This document shows, one piece after another, positions 26,013-34,231 of a stretch of 64,000 nt of DNA (position 1 is the first letter of the stretch; each line of letters begins with the position of its first letter). The stretch covers positions 620,001-684,000 of the forward strand of contig NZ_LDPE01000001.1 of NCBI RefSeq assembly GCF_001447995.1, written 5' to 3'. This DNA comes from Maribacter dokdonensis DSW-8. Its GTDB lineage: Bacteria; Bacteroidota; Bacteroidia; Flavobacteriales; Flavobacteriaceae. The translations under genes were made by a program, and so were the position numbers. The notes beneath the pieces are model-generated. The model had not been told where the DNA came from. It ran no database searches and saw only the letters and a program-made list of their open reading frames with translations.

Positions 26013-26669
26013 TTAATTATCTGACTTATACCTTTCTAAAATATCATCTATACTTTTAATTGATTTTTTTGTCCAATCTAATCGTCTTTCCCACAACTCA
26101 TCTTCCGTCAGTTGCCAATCTATATTAGAAGATTTTAGCTGCGTAGTTACATGTTGTAAAATAATTGCGGCCGATACTGATATATTTAAGCTTTCAGTAA
26201 AACCAACCATGGGTATTTTTAAAGAAGCGTCTGAATTTTCAAGAACATAATCACTAAGACCATTTTTTTCGGTTCCAAAAAACAATGCTGTTTTGCCATT
26301 TAATTTAAAGTTTTGTAACAATGAGCTATCTGCATGCGGACTAGTGGCTACAATCTTGTAACCTTTATTTTTCAATGTATCAATAGCTTCTTTTGAGTTC
26401 TGATATCTTTTGACATCTACCCATTTTTGTGCCCCCATGGCAATTTCCTCATCTAATCTCTTACCATATTTGCCTTCTATCAAATGAGCGGTTTGTACAC
26501 CAAAAGACTCACAACTTCTAACCACCGCACTTGTGTTGTGCATTTGATATACATCTTCAACAGCAACAGTGATATAATTGGTACGTTGACTCAGAATTTC
26601 TGTAAACCTTTCTTTTCTGTTTTCTGAAATAAACTCTTCTAAATAGTTTAAAAGCTCCATATCTATCAT
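26013..26669 (-). CDS. trmH: SpoU-class tRNA/rRNA 2'-O-methyltransferase (TrmH-like)
   Basis: A SPOUT methyltransferase expected to methylate the ribose of G18 in tRNA. Motif 1 is NTSAVVRSCESFGVQ, motif 2 FFGTEKNGLSD, and motif 3 IPMVGFTESLNISVSAAIIL, which form the knot and SAM site. The open frame continues upstream to 26711; I use the ATG ending at 26669 (MIDMELLNYLEEF, 218 residues) because conserved homologues, from memory, begin with this sequence. It is divergent from the sirtuin gene, with 42 bases between the two ATGs. TrmH is likelier than an rRNA enzyme, but this was not tested. Confidence 0.9.
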   Translation of the reverse strand: MIDMELLNYLEEFISENRKERFTEILSQRTNYITVAVEDVYQMHNTSAVVRSCESFGVQTAHLIEGKYGKRLDEEIAMGAQKWVDVKRYQNSKEAIDTLKNKGYKIVATSPHADSSLLQNFKLNGKTALFFGTEKNGLSDYVLENSDASLKIPMVGFTESLNISVSAAIILQHVTTQLKSSNIDWQLTEDELWERRLDWTKKSIKSIDDILERYKSDN

Positions 26670-26711
26670 GCAACCAAGATAAGAAAAGTATATTTTTAAG
26701 CTTAATTTCAA

Positions 26712-27398
26712 ATGATCTTGAAAAATATAGTTGTTTTAACAGGTGCAGGAATTTCAGCAGAAAGCGGATTGAAAACTTTTAGAGATTCCAATGGTCTATG
26801 GGAAGGTCATGATGTTATGGAAGTTGCTACCCCAGAAGGTTTTGAAAGAAATCCTGAATTGGTTTTAGAATTTTATAACCAACGAAGAAGACAACTGTTG
26901 ATCGTTGAACCTAATAGTGCGCATATAGCATTGGCTGATTTAGAGTTTCACTTTAACGTCAATATCGTTACTCAAAATGTAGATGACCTTCATGAGCGCG
27001 CAGGTAGCTCAAATGTACTTCACCTACATGGCGAACTTTTAAAGGCTAGAAGTGTAAATTCTGAAAATGAAATTTTAGATTGCAAGAATGATATTTTATT
27101 GGGAGACACTTGTGTAAATGGTTATCAGCTTAGACCACACATTGTTTGGTTTGGCGAAGCTGTACCGCTTTTAGATAAGGCTATTGAAATTACCAAAAAT
27201 GCGGATTATTTAATAATTATAGGAACTTCAATGCAAGTTTATCCTGCAGCCAGTCTAATTGACTTTGTAAAACCAAGCACTCCTATATTTTTTATAGACC
27301 CAAAACCCGCATTGGCGAATAAAAACAATGTTACGACAATTGCGGATACCGCTGTTAATGGTGTTCCTACTTTGGTTGCTTCCCTAATTGATAAATAA
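26712..27398 (+). CDS. cobB: Sir2 family NAD-dependent protein deacylase without the zinc site
   Basis: A class III sirtuin of 228 residues that uses NAD to remove acyl groups from lysine. Present are GAGISAESGLKTFRD, TQNVDDLHERAG with the NAD-binding Asn-Asp, the catalytic His in HLHGEL and VWFGEAVP. The Tyr and Arg of FYNQRRRQ match the pair that lets SIRT5-type enzymes accept succinyl or malonyl lysine. The zinc module normally found after HGEL, with two CxxC pairs, is replaced by a short stretch with only two isolated Cys (LDCKND, DTCVNG). The gene overlaps the convergent haem-binding gene by 32 bases. Confidence 0.93.
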   Translation: MILKNIVVLTGAGISAESGLKTFRDSNGLWEGHDVMEVATPEGFERNPELVLEFYNQRRRQLLIVEPNSAHIALADLEFHFNVNIVTQNVDDLHERAGSSNVLHLHGELLKARSVNSENEILDCKNDILLGDTCVNGYQLRPHIVWFGEAVPLLDKAIEITKNADYLIIIGTSMQVYPAASLIDFVKPSTPIFFIDPKPALANKNNVTTIADTAVNGVPTLVASLIDK

Positions 27399-27840
27399 TT
27401 CTTGTTTGCTTTACCCACTCAACAAGATCATTGACTTGACCTTCGGTTAGTTTTGCATCGCCATGAGTGTAAGTGTATTCCAATAACGGCATTTTACCTT
27501 CTACTACTTCCTCTTCTATCTCTTCTAATAAATGATCTTTTTTATCCAAGGAATATTTTTCCCATTCAGAAAAATTTAAATGTTCCTTACCTTCATTAAC
27601 ATGGTTTGCCATCCAATATGAAATTGGCGCTATATTATTGTACCAAGGGTATTCCGTGTTATTACTATGACAGTCATAACAAGAGTTCTCAAAAATATTC
27701 TGAAGTTCTGGCGTTGGGTTCGTTTCCGTTATAAAGACTTTGGTATGGTTACCTGGAGATACATTCTTGGTAGGACTAAAAAATTGCATGGCTATAAATA
27801 CGACCACAACAAGTAAGCTAATTCTTTTTAGTAATTTCAT
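27367..27840 (-). CDS. membrane-anchored haem-binding domain protein
   Basis: A protein of 157 residues with an N-terminal membrane anchor (MKLLKRISLLVVVVFIAMQFF). A single c-type haem motif CYDCHSN follows, with NTEYPWYNNIAPISYWMANHVNEGKEHLNFSEW, the pattern of the Bacteroidota haem-binding domain family. A Met in GKMPLLEYTYTHGDAKL could be the second haem ligand. It likely carries electrons or senses redox state in the periplasm. I chose the ATG ending at 27840 because the ten residues upstream do not resemble a signal. Its 3' end overlaps the sirtuin gene. Confidence 0.88.
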   Translation of the reverse strand: MKLLKRISLLVVVVFIAMQFFSPTKNVSPGNHTKVFITETNPTPELQNIFENSCYDCHSNNTEYPWYNNIAPISYWMANHVNEGKEHLNFSEWEKYSLDKKDHLLEEIEEEVVEGKMPLLEYTYTHGDAKLTEGQVNDLVEWVKQTRIIYQLGKQPK

Positions 27841-27874
27841 ATTTGGGGGAAATAAGTAATAAAGATACAATTTT

Positions 27875-28456
27875 ATGAATAAGATAGAGCTGTGTGAAGC
27901 ACTGAATTATGTTACCGCTTTAAGGGAAAAACGGAGTAAAATGGCTTCTATTATACTAGCAGACCCTAAATTAGTTCCTATTCTGATTTCAATCATAAAA
28001 GATGACATCAACCCGGTATCCTGTAAAGCCAGCTGGATTTTAGAATACGTTGCCAACAAAGACCTAAAACCAATTTTAATTTACATCAATGATTTCATTA
28101 CTATACTTAACAGTATTTCACTGGAATCATCAATAAGACCCGCCGCTAAAATTTGTGAACTGTTAGTTTTGAACGAATTTTCAGAAAAAAATAAAATATG
28201 TGATCCAAAATTAAATAATGAACATTTAAATGCCATCACGGAAGCTGCATTTGATTGGCTGATCGGAGAACATAAAATTGCTCCTAAGGCTTACTCCATC
28301 ACCATTCTTTTATGGCTTGGTTTTAAAATTGATTGGATTCACCCTGAGTTAATTCCCATTTTAAAACAGAATTACGAAGATGGAAGTGCCGCTTATAAAG
28401 CAAGGGCCAGGCAAACACTTAAAATTCTGAAAAAAAAGTCTTCTAACAAAGATTAA
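27875..28456 (+). CDS. HEAT-like helical protein upstream of purB
   Basis: A soluble, all-helical protein of 193 residues. Repeated helix pairs are visible: LVPILISIIKDDINPVSCKASWILEYVAN resembles a HEAT repeat, and KAYSITILLWLGFKIDWIHPELIPILKQNYEDGSAAYKARARQTL forms another, with the Arg-Ala-Arg ending typical of DNA-glycosylase-like or HEAT folds. From memory, similar proteins in Flavobacteria carry the label adenylosuccinate lyase, which seems to have been copied from the neighbouring purB; nothing here resembles that enzyme. The gap to purB is 109 bases and contains purB's own promoter. Function unknown. Confidence 0.8.
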   Translation: MNKIELCEALNYVTALREKRSKMASIILADPKLVPILISIIKDDINPVSCKASWILEYVANKDLKPILIYINDFITILNSISLESSIRPAAKICELLVLNEFSEKNKICDPKLNNEHLNAITEAAFDWLIGEHKIAPKAYSITILLWLGFKIDWIHPELIPILKQNYEDGSAAYKARARQTLKILKKKSSNKD

Positions 28457-28532
28457 GTTACAAACCTTAAAAATGATGCCGATACATCTATAACTATTAG
28501 CATTTATGGTTTTAAACTTTAATTCGAATAGG

Positions 28533-28540
28533 TATATTTG
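28533..28540 (+). promoter_or_regulatory. -7 box of purB
   Basis: TATATTTG followed by CC, 25 bases before the ATG at 28566. Confidence 0.55.
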
Positions 28541-28565
28541 CCCCTTAATAATTTAACCATTGTTT

Positions 28566-29909
28566 ATGTCTCTCAACGCATTAAGTGCCATTTCTCCAAT
28601 TGACGGTCGTTATAGTTCTAAAACCAATTCTTTATCTGCATATTTTTCAGAAGAAGCGTTGATAAAATATAGGGTAAGAGTTGAAATAGAGTATTTTATC
28701 GCTCTATGTGAAATTCCACTTCCGCAACTATCTTCCTTTGATTCTTCAAAGTTTGAAACACTTAGAAAAATATATACCGATTTTACAACTTCCGATGCGC
28801 AGGAAATAAAAGAAATAGAGAAAACAACAAACCATGATGTAAAGGCGGTTGAGTACTTTATCAAAAAAGCCTTTGACAACTTAGGAATATCGGAATTTAA
28901 AGAATTCATTCACTTTGGACTGACTTCACAAGACATAAACAATACTGCAATACCGCTTTCCATTAAAGAAGCAATGAACAATGTTTTTGTTCCTCAATAC
29001 TTTCAACTTGTAGAAAAATTGGAAGAATTGACCAAAGAATGGTCAGATATACCAATGCTTGCAAGAACACATGGGCAGCCAGCATCCCCTACTCGTTTAG
29101 GGAAAGAAATAATGGTTTTTGTAACCCGTTTAAAAGAACAGTTTAATTTATTGAACGATATACCTAGTGCCGCCAAATTTGGAGGTGCAACCGGTAATTT
29201 CAATGCACATTTAGTGGCATATCCTTCTATTGACTGGAAAGCATTCGGTCAAAAGTTCGTTCAAGAGAAATTAGGATTACAGCATTCGTTCCCTACAACA
29301 CAGATAGAACATTATGACCATATGGCCGCCTTGTTCGATACCCTAAAGCGCATTAATACTATTATTTTAGACTTAGATAGAGATTTCTGGACCTATGTCT
29401 CCATGGATTACTTTAAACAGAAAATTAAAGCTGGCGAAGTGGGCTCCTCTGCTATGCCCCATAAAGTAAACCCTATAGATTTTGAAAACTCCGAAGGTAA
29501 TCTTGGTATTGCCAATGCCCTATTTGAGCATTTATCGGCTAAACTACCAGTATCTAGACTTCAAAGAGATTTAACCGATAGTACCGTATTAAGAAACGTA
29601 GGCGTTCCTTTTGCGCATACAATCATCGCTTTTCAATCTACTTTAAAAGGCTTGAACAAATTACTTTTGAATAAGGAAAAATTTGAACAGGATTTAGAGA
29701 ACAATTGGGCGGTAGTTGCTGAGGCCATTCAAACGATTTTAAGACGTGAAAGTTACCCTAATCCGTACGAAGCCTTAAAGGGTCTAACACGTACCAATGA
29801 AAAAATCAATAAAAGTTCTATCGCAAACTTCATTGACACCTTAGAAGTTTCTGATGAAATTAAGGAGGAGTTAAAGCAAATATCCCCTAGTAACTATACG
29901 GGTATTTAA
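28566..29909 (+). CDS. purB: adenylosuccinate lyase
   Basis: Cleaves SAICAR and adenylosuccinate in purine synthesis, acting as a tetramer. The 447 residues include LSAISPIDGRYSSK at the start, THHD-type TTNHDVKAVEYF, HFGLTSQDINNTA, ARTHGQPASPTRLGKE and the flexible signature loop GSSAMPHKVNPIDFENSEGN. An upstream in-frame TTG at 28560 exists, but MSLNALSA at 28566 is the natural start. The length and loop are those of the E. coli type. Other pur genes are absent. Confidence 0.97.
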   Translation: MSLNALSAISPIDGRYSSKTNSLSAYFSEEALIKYRVRVEIEYFIALCEIPLPQLSSFDSSKFETLRKIYTDFTTSDAQEIKEIEKTTNHDVKAVEYFIKKAFDNLGISEFKEFIHFGLTSQDINNTAIPLSIKEAMNNVFVPQYFQLVEKLEELTKEWSDIPMLARTHGQPASPTRLGKEIMVFVTRLKEQFNLLNDIPSAAKFGGATGNFNAHLVAYPSIDWKAFGQKFVQEKLGLQHSFPTTQIEHYDHMAALFDTLKRINTIILDLDRDFWTYVSMDYFKQKIKAGEVGSSAMPHKVNPIDFENSEGNLGIANALFEHLSAKLPVSRLQRDLTDSTVLRNVGVPFAHTIIAFQSTLKGLNKLLLNKEKFEQDLENNWAVVAEAIQTILRRESYPNPYEALKGLTRTNEKINKSSIANFIDTLEVSDEIKEELKQISPSNYTGI

Positions 29910-29952
29910 GCCACTTTTAATGCATTAAAATTTTTCTTTAATTCAAAGACTT

Positions 29953-29977
29953 CATATCGCCCGTTTTGGGCGATATG
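29953..29977 (+). terminator. hairpin after purB
   Basis: CATATCGCCC (29953-29962) and GGGCGATATG (29968-29977) form a ten-base-pair stem with a GTTTT loop. Only CATTTTAG follows, so the T-run is weak. It may end purB before the MscS gene. Confidence 0.5.
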
Positions 29978-30035
29978 CATTTTAGATTGTGATTCGTATC
30001 CTATATATTCCTTACGAACACAAATCTAAAATTGT

Positions 30036-30917
30036 ATGCAAACAAATTTCTCAGTTGAAGAATCCATAAGTAATTTATGGGATAAATTAGATGGATGGCT
30101 AGAATCCATCATTTTAAAATTACCAAATTTCGCCATGGCTGTTTTGGTAATGTTCTTATTTTATTTTCTAGCAAGAGGAATACGGAAATTACTTAAGAAG
30201 ACCATACTAAGAAAAATATCACAAGTTTCTATTCAAGAAATTATAGCCAAAGTAGTTTTTGTTGTCATTATTTTAATAGGTTTCTTTATAGCCCTTGGGG
30301 TTTTGGACTTAGATAAGGTTTTAACAAGTATTTTAGCAGGTGCAGGTGTAGTTGGTTTAGCAATTGGTTTAGCTCTACAAGGTACCTTGAGCAATACCTT
30401 TGGCGGACTTATACTCTCGTTCATGCCACAGCTAAAAATAAATGACTTTATTACGGCAGATGGTGTATCTGGTTTTGTTACGGAAATTAGCTTGCGAAAC
30501 ATTATTCTAAAAAAACCCGACAATAATGTAGTGGTGATACCAAATTCCAAATTTATAGATGGATCGTTCACCAATTATTCTATGAACAATAGAAATAGAA
30601 TATTTGTAAACTGTGGTGTTGGCTATGAAAGCGACTTACAAATGGTAGAAGACCTTACCGTAAAAATTATCAGCGACAACTTTCAACAAAACGACGGTGA
30701 AGATGTAGAATTCTTTTTTACGGAATTTGGAGATAGTTCCATCAATTTTATGGTGCGTTTTTGGGCAGACTGTGTAAATGTAAAACAGGAACATGCAGCA
30801 AGACACAAAGCCATTAAAATAATCAAGAAACATTTTGACGAACGCGATATCAACATTCCGTTCCCGATCAGAACCTTGGATTTTGGAAAAAATAATCTAC
30901 AAATCGCAAAAGATTAA
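30036..30917 (+). CDS. small-conductance mechanosensitive channel (MscS family)
   Basis: A membrane channel of 293 residues that opens under tension to release solutes. Three helices lead to the pore helix, AGAGVVGLAIGLALQGTLSNTFGGLIL, whose Gly/Ala pattern is typical of MscS TM3. The cytoplasmic beta and alpha/beta domains follow (FITADGVSGFVTEISLRNIILKKPDNNVVVIPNSKF). It faces a second MscS gene across a shared terminator. Which solute or stress it serves cannot be read from sequence. Confidence 0.94.
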   Translation: MQTNFSVEESISNLWDKLDGWLESIILKLPNFAMAVLVMFLFYFLARGIRKLLKKTILRKISQVSIQEIIAKVVFVVIILIGFFIALGVLDLDKVLTSILAGAGVVGLAIGLALQGTLSNTFGGLILSFMPQLKINDFITADGVSGFVTEISLRNIILKKPDNNVVVIPNSKFIDGSFTNYSMNNRNRIFVNCGVGYESDLQMVEDLTVKIISDNFQQNDGEDVEFFFTEFGDSSINFMVRFWADCVNVKQEHAARHKAIKIIKKHFDERDINIPFPIRTLDFGKNNLQIAKD

Positions 30918-30963
30918 ATGAATAAGGCTCAAAGTATTTTATATGAGACTATCGAATAAAATT

Positions 30964-30998
30964 AAAAAAGCCCGTTGAGCAAGTTCAACGGGCTTTTT
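30964..30998. terminator. bidirectional terminator between two MscS genes
   Basis: AAAAAGCCCGTTGA (30965-30978) and TCAACGGGCTTTTT (30985-30998) form a 14-base-pair stem with a six-base loop. It closes both convergent genes. Confidence 0.88.
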
Positions 30999-31017
30999 AT
31001 TAACTAACTAGACTATA

Positions 31018-31827
31018 TTATTTATTAATTTGAACTTCATGTGGGTAAGGTATTTCTATACCTGCACCATCTAATGCTTTCTTAGTACCTTCAATGGTGG
31101 CAAAGTAAACATCCCAGTAATCTTCTGGCTTACAGAAAGGGCGTACGGCCAAGTTTACTGAACTATCTGCCAATTCAGATACATTTACAGATGGAGCCGG
31201 ATCTTTAAGCACTTTTGGATTAGCTTCTAACATTGCCTGTAACACTTCTTTTGTTTTCTGTAAATCAGAACCATAATCTACACCTACTGTTGTATCTACT
31301 CTAATTTTACCTTCTGCCGTATAGTTTACAATGTTTCCGTTTGCCATTGCACCATTAGGTACAATTGCCAATTTATTTTCCGGGGTTATTAGTTTGGTGG
31401 TAAAAATCTCTATTTCCTTTACACTACCCAATACACCCTGAGCTTCAATTAAATCCCCTATTTTATAAGGCTTAAAGATGATAAGCAAAACACCGCCCGC
31501 AAAATTAGAAAGTGACCCTTGTAACGCTAGACCAATTGCAAGACCAGCCGCCGCAATAACCGCTGCAAAACTTGTTGTCTCTACTCCTAACGTTGAAATA
31601 ACGGTAATTATCAAAAATACGGTAAGTGCCCATTTCGCCAAATTCAGTAAGAACTTTCTAAGCGACTCATCATACTGTTGCTTGGTCATTCCTTTATTTA
31701 CAACTCCTATCAATTTCTTGATTATCCAAGAACCAATAATATATATTAAAAGAGCTAATATAATTTTAGGACCGTATTCCATGGCTAATTCAATCCCTTT
31801 GTCAATCCATACTTGTGTTTTTTCCAT
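31018..31827 (-). CDS. second MscS family channel
   Basis: A 269-residue paralogue of the channel at 30036-30917, on the opposite strand. The pore helix reads AAVIAAAGLAIGLALQGSLSNFAGG, followed by LIIFKPYKIGDLIEAQGVLGSVKEIEIFTTKL and PNGAMANGNIVNY. The two differ clearly outside the pore, so this is an old duplication or separate acquisition. The N-terminal region has one to two membrane helices before the pore. Transcribed alone. Confidence 0.94.
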   Translation of the reverse strand: MEKTQVWIDKGIELAMEYGPKIILALLIYIIGSWIIKKLIGVVNKGMTKQQYDESLRKFLLNLAKWALTVFLIITVISTLGVETTSFAAVIAAAGLAIGLALQGSLSNFAGGVLLIIFKPYKIGDLIEAQGVLGSVKEIEIFTTKLITPENKLAIVPNGAMANGNIVNYTAEGKIRVDTTVGVDYGSDLQKTKEVLQAMLEANPKVLKDPAPSVNVSELADSSVNLAVRPFCKPEDYWDVYFATIEGTKKALDGAGIEIPYPHEVQINK

Positions 31828-31929
31828 TTTTAATGTTTGTTTAGGTTGTTATTTAATTGTTCTCATTTATTATGACACCAATTTTATTGAATGGTCACAT
31901 TAAAAATAACCGATGCACAATTCTACAGC

Positions 31930-31960
31930 AAATAAAAACCCGTTACGTAAACGTAACGGG
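31930..31960 (-). terminator. terminator of the sigma/DUF4252 operon
   Basis: CCCGTTACGT (31939-31948) and ACGTAACGGG (31951-31960) form a ten-base-pair stem. On the minus strand TTTTTATTTG follows. It lies 29 bases beyond the last DUF4252 stop. Confidence 0.72.
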
Positions 31961-31988
31961 CTGTTCTTAAACAAAATAAAACTTGCTC

Positions 31989-32528
31989 TTAACCTTTTAT
32001 TAAATCGCCAAGTTGCTCTAAACCTTTACCTTCAAAATTAGATTTCTCCATTGCCTGAATTAATTGAACAAAACTGGCCGGATTCATGTCATCTCCTAAA
32101 ACACGAACCAAAACAAGTCCTTTTTCATCGTTATCACCGTAAATAATAACCTCATCAATAGTGTCTCCATCTTCCTTTAGCTGTAAAGTCGCCTTACCAA
32201 AAGGGGTATTCATTTTCATCAGCTCACTATAATCTGAACCTTTCAGTATTGATTTAATAGTCTTTTTTTGTACCAGATAATCTGCTTCGTTATCCGGTTT
32301 TTTTTGAAATGCCAAAATATTCAACTTCTTAAGGGAGGAAGCCGCTTCTTTTTCAGATGCACTCAAATCTGCCTTTTCCAAATTCAATAAGCTGGAAGGC
32401 AAATCAAAAGACATAAAATTCGGATTCTCTGCATTGGCAATATAATATTCTTGTAAACTCTGTTCAGATGAACACGATGACATGGTTAAACCAAAAATTA
32501 CAACCATCATCCAATATACATATTTCAT
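31989..32528 (-). CDS. DUF4252 lipoprotein
   Basis: An exported lipoprotein of 179 residues; the lipobox is MSSC with Cys19. The mature part contains LNILAFQKKPDNEADYLVQKKTIKSILKGSDYSELMKMN and VIIYGDNDEKGLVLVRVLGDDMNP, a distant version of the DUF4252 pattern seen in the next two genes. It is the third of three such genes behind an ECF sigma factor. It differs in being lipid-anchored rather than having a plain signal peptide. Function unknown. Confidence 0.82.
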   Translation of the reverse strand: MKYVYWMMVVIFGLTMSSCSSEQSLQEYYIANAENPNFMSFDLPSSLLNLEKADLSASEKEAASSLKKLNILAFQKKPDNEADYLVQKKTIKSILKGSDYSELMKMNTPFGKATLQLKEDGDTIDEVIIYGDNDEKGLVLVRVLGDDMNPASFVQLIQAMEKSNFEGKGLEQLGDLIKG

Positions 32529-32588
32529 ACTATGTTTTTTTTAGGAAAAAGGTCCCCTAAATATATAGAAGACCTTTTCATTAAACTT

Positions 32589-33131
32589 TTACTTTCCAGA
32601 TGCTTTGTTCAAATCCTTTGGCAGGTCCATTTTACTGGTCAATGTTCCTATTTTATTTAAATCTATATCTCCTGTGAGACTTACAAGTACGGTTTCAAGT
32701 TTTCTGCCATTATGACCAACATCTACATTCTCCAAACCACTAACGAACATTAACAATTCCGATACATGGTCTTTCTTTTTGCCGTCTTTTATATAGAACT
32801 TTACATTTACATCTTTATCCTTGACTCGCATTAATTCTTCTAGTTTAGAAGATTTCAGGTACTTCTTTACCGTAGATGACATGTCTGCAGATACGCTTGC
32901 ATCTTCAGTCATAAAGACCTTCACATTTTTTAATCCGCTGGCTATTTCCATAAACTCTTGAGCCTCTTTGTCATCACTAAGATTTCCAAATTTAGATACA
33001 AGGTCTATCATACCTTTATTTACTATTACGGACCCTACGTTATCCATATTTTCATATTTATCGAATACGGATTGTGAAAAACCCAACGCGGGTAAAATTG
33101 CCATTAAAAATACTACTGCTACTTTTTTCAT
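32589..33131 (-). CDS. exported DUF4252 protein, middle copy
   Basis: A protein of 180 residues with a signal peptide (MKKVAVVFLMAILPALGFSQ). The sequence SVFDKYENMDNVGSVIVNKGMIDLVSKF, KVFMTEDASVSADMSSTVKKYLKSSKLEELMRVKD and VKFYIKDGKKKDHVSELLMFVSGLENVDVG tracks the copy at 33238-33792 almost segment by segment, so the two are recent paralogues. DUF4252 has no assigned function. It is placed in the sigma/anti-sigma operon, so it may be a target or signal input of that pair. Confidence 0.85.
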   Translation of the reverse strand: MKKVAVVFLMAILPALGFSQSVFDKYENMDNVGSVIVNKGMIDLVSKFGNLSDDKEAQEFMEIASGLKNVKVFMTEDASVSADMSSTVKKYLKSSKLEELMRVKDKDVNVKFYIKDGKKKDHVSELLMFVSGLENVDVGHNGRKLETVLVSLTGDIDLNKIGTLTSKMDLPKDLNKASGK

Positions 33132-33237
33132 GATTGTTGATTTTAAATACCTTCACCCGTTACAGGATCTGGTGATTGATGAATTATTGACTTATAATTA
33201 AGCGTGCCCTGTAAAATATAACACGCTTAATTCATTT

Positions 33238-33792
33238 TTAATTTCCGTTTTTAGCTGCTTTACCCAATTGGTCACCACCCGGCAAATCCATTTTATCGGT
33301 CAACTTTGATACTGATCTTAAATTGATATCTCCGGTCAAGGATAACAGGACTGTTTCCAATTTCTTACCATTTACATCTATATCCATGTCTTTTAACCCT
33401 GTTACGAACATCAATAGTTCTTTAACGTGATCACTGTCCTTACCTTCCTTTACATAAAACTTTACATTAGAGCTACCGTCACGTACTCTCATCAACTCTT
33501 CAAAAGAAGAGCTCTTAAGTCTATTGGTTACCCAACTATCCACGTCTTTGGAAATTGCCGCATCTTCAGTTGTAATTACCTTAAAACTGGTTATGGAATT
33601 TACTAACTCAAAAAATTCCTTTGCCTCCGGGTCGTCTGAACTTACACTCATTTTACCCAACATTTGAAACATTTTGGGCTGCATGGCAACAAAGGTTACC
33701 TTATCATTATCCTCATATTTTTCAAAAATATCTTGAGCGTTAATTATTACCGGGGCTAACACCAACAGTGTTAATACTAGTATCTTTTTCAT
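33238..33792 (-). CDS. exported DUF4252 protein, first copy
   Basis: A protein of 184 residues with a signal peptide ending near INAQ. The pattern DIFEKYEDNDKVTFVAMQPKMFQMLGKM, KVITTEDAAISKDVDSWV, EELMRVRDGSSNVKFYVKEGKDSDHVKELLMFVTGL and ETVLLSLTGDINLRSVSKL parallels the next gene closely. It starts one base after the anti-sigma stop, so translation is likely coupled. Role unknown. Confidence 0.86.
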   Translation of the reverse strand: MKKILVLTLLVLAPVIINAQDIFEKYEDNDKVTFVAMQPKMFQMLGKMSVSSDDPEAKEFFELVNSITSFKVITTEDAAISKDVDSWVTNRLKSSSFEELMRVRDGSSNVKFYVKEGKDSDHVKELLMFVTGLKDMDIDVNGKKLETVLLSLTGDINLRSVSKLTDKMDLPGGDQLGKAAKNGN

Positions 33793-33793
33793 T

Positions 33794-34231
33794 TTAATTA
33801 CTTTTCGTTAAAAATTTATTCGTTGTCTTTTCAAATTCATTTAAATGGTTCAGTTGCTCTGTACCCTTATTAAAATTCATTGCCAATAAGGCCAAGGCCT
33901 CTTTTGCAGATGCTATTTCCTCTGGGGTATACTCATCTGCCAAAGTAACCGGAGGTGGTGTAGGTTCGTAAAAATATAGCCCTACCATAATGATTGCAAT
34001 TGCAGCAACGGATGCCCATTTCAAATAATTTTTTCTAGGTTTTAATGGCACCTGCTTTGTAAAGCGCTCTTCTTTTGCTTTTGTAAAGTAATTGAACAAA
34101 GGTGCATGCTGCTCTAAGTGCGGAGCAATGTTACCCTCTGAAAAGTACTTCCTAAGTATTTCTTCTTCTGCAATCGTAGTGGTCGCATCAAAATACTTTT
34201 CTATTAATTTTTCTATGTTATGCAATTCCAT
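33794..34231 (-). CDS. anti-sigma-factor-like single-pass membrane protein
   Basis: A protein of 145 residues with one membrane helix (about 69-87: WASVAAIAIIMVGLYFY). The N-terminal part (MELHNIEKLIEKYFDATTTIAEEEILRKYF) resembles the short zinc-less anti-sigma domains common in Bacteroidota, where a helix bundle holds the sigma factor in the cytoplasm. The outer part is short and Pro-rich, then helical. It overlaps the sigma gene by 14 bases, the classical arrangement of a sigma/anti-sigma pair. The assignment rests on that context more than on sequence. Confidence 0.78.
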   Translation of the reverse strand: MELHNIEKLIEKYFDATTTIAEEEILRKYFSEGNIAPHLEQHAPLFNYFTKAKEERFTKQVPLKPRKNYLKWASVAAIAIIMVGLYFYEPTPPPVTLADEYTPEEIASAKEALALLAMNFNKGTEQLNHLNEFEKTTNKFLTKSN

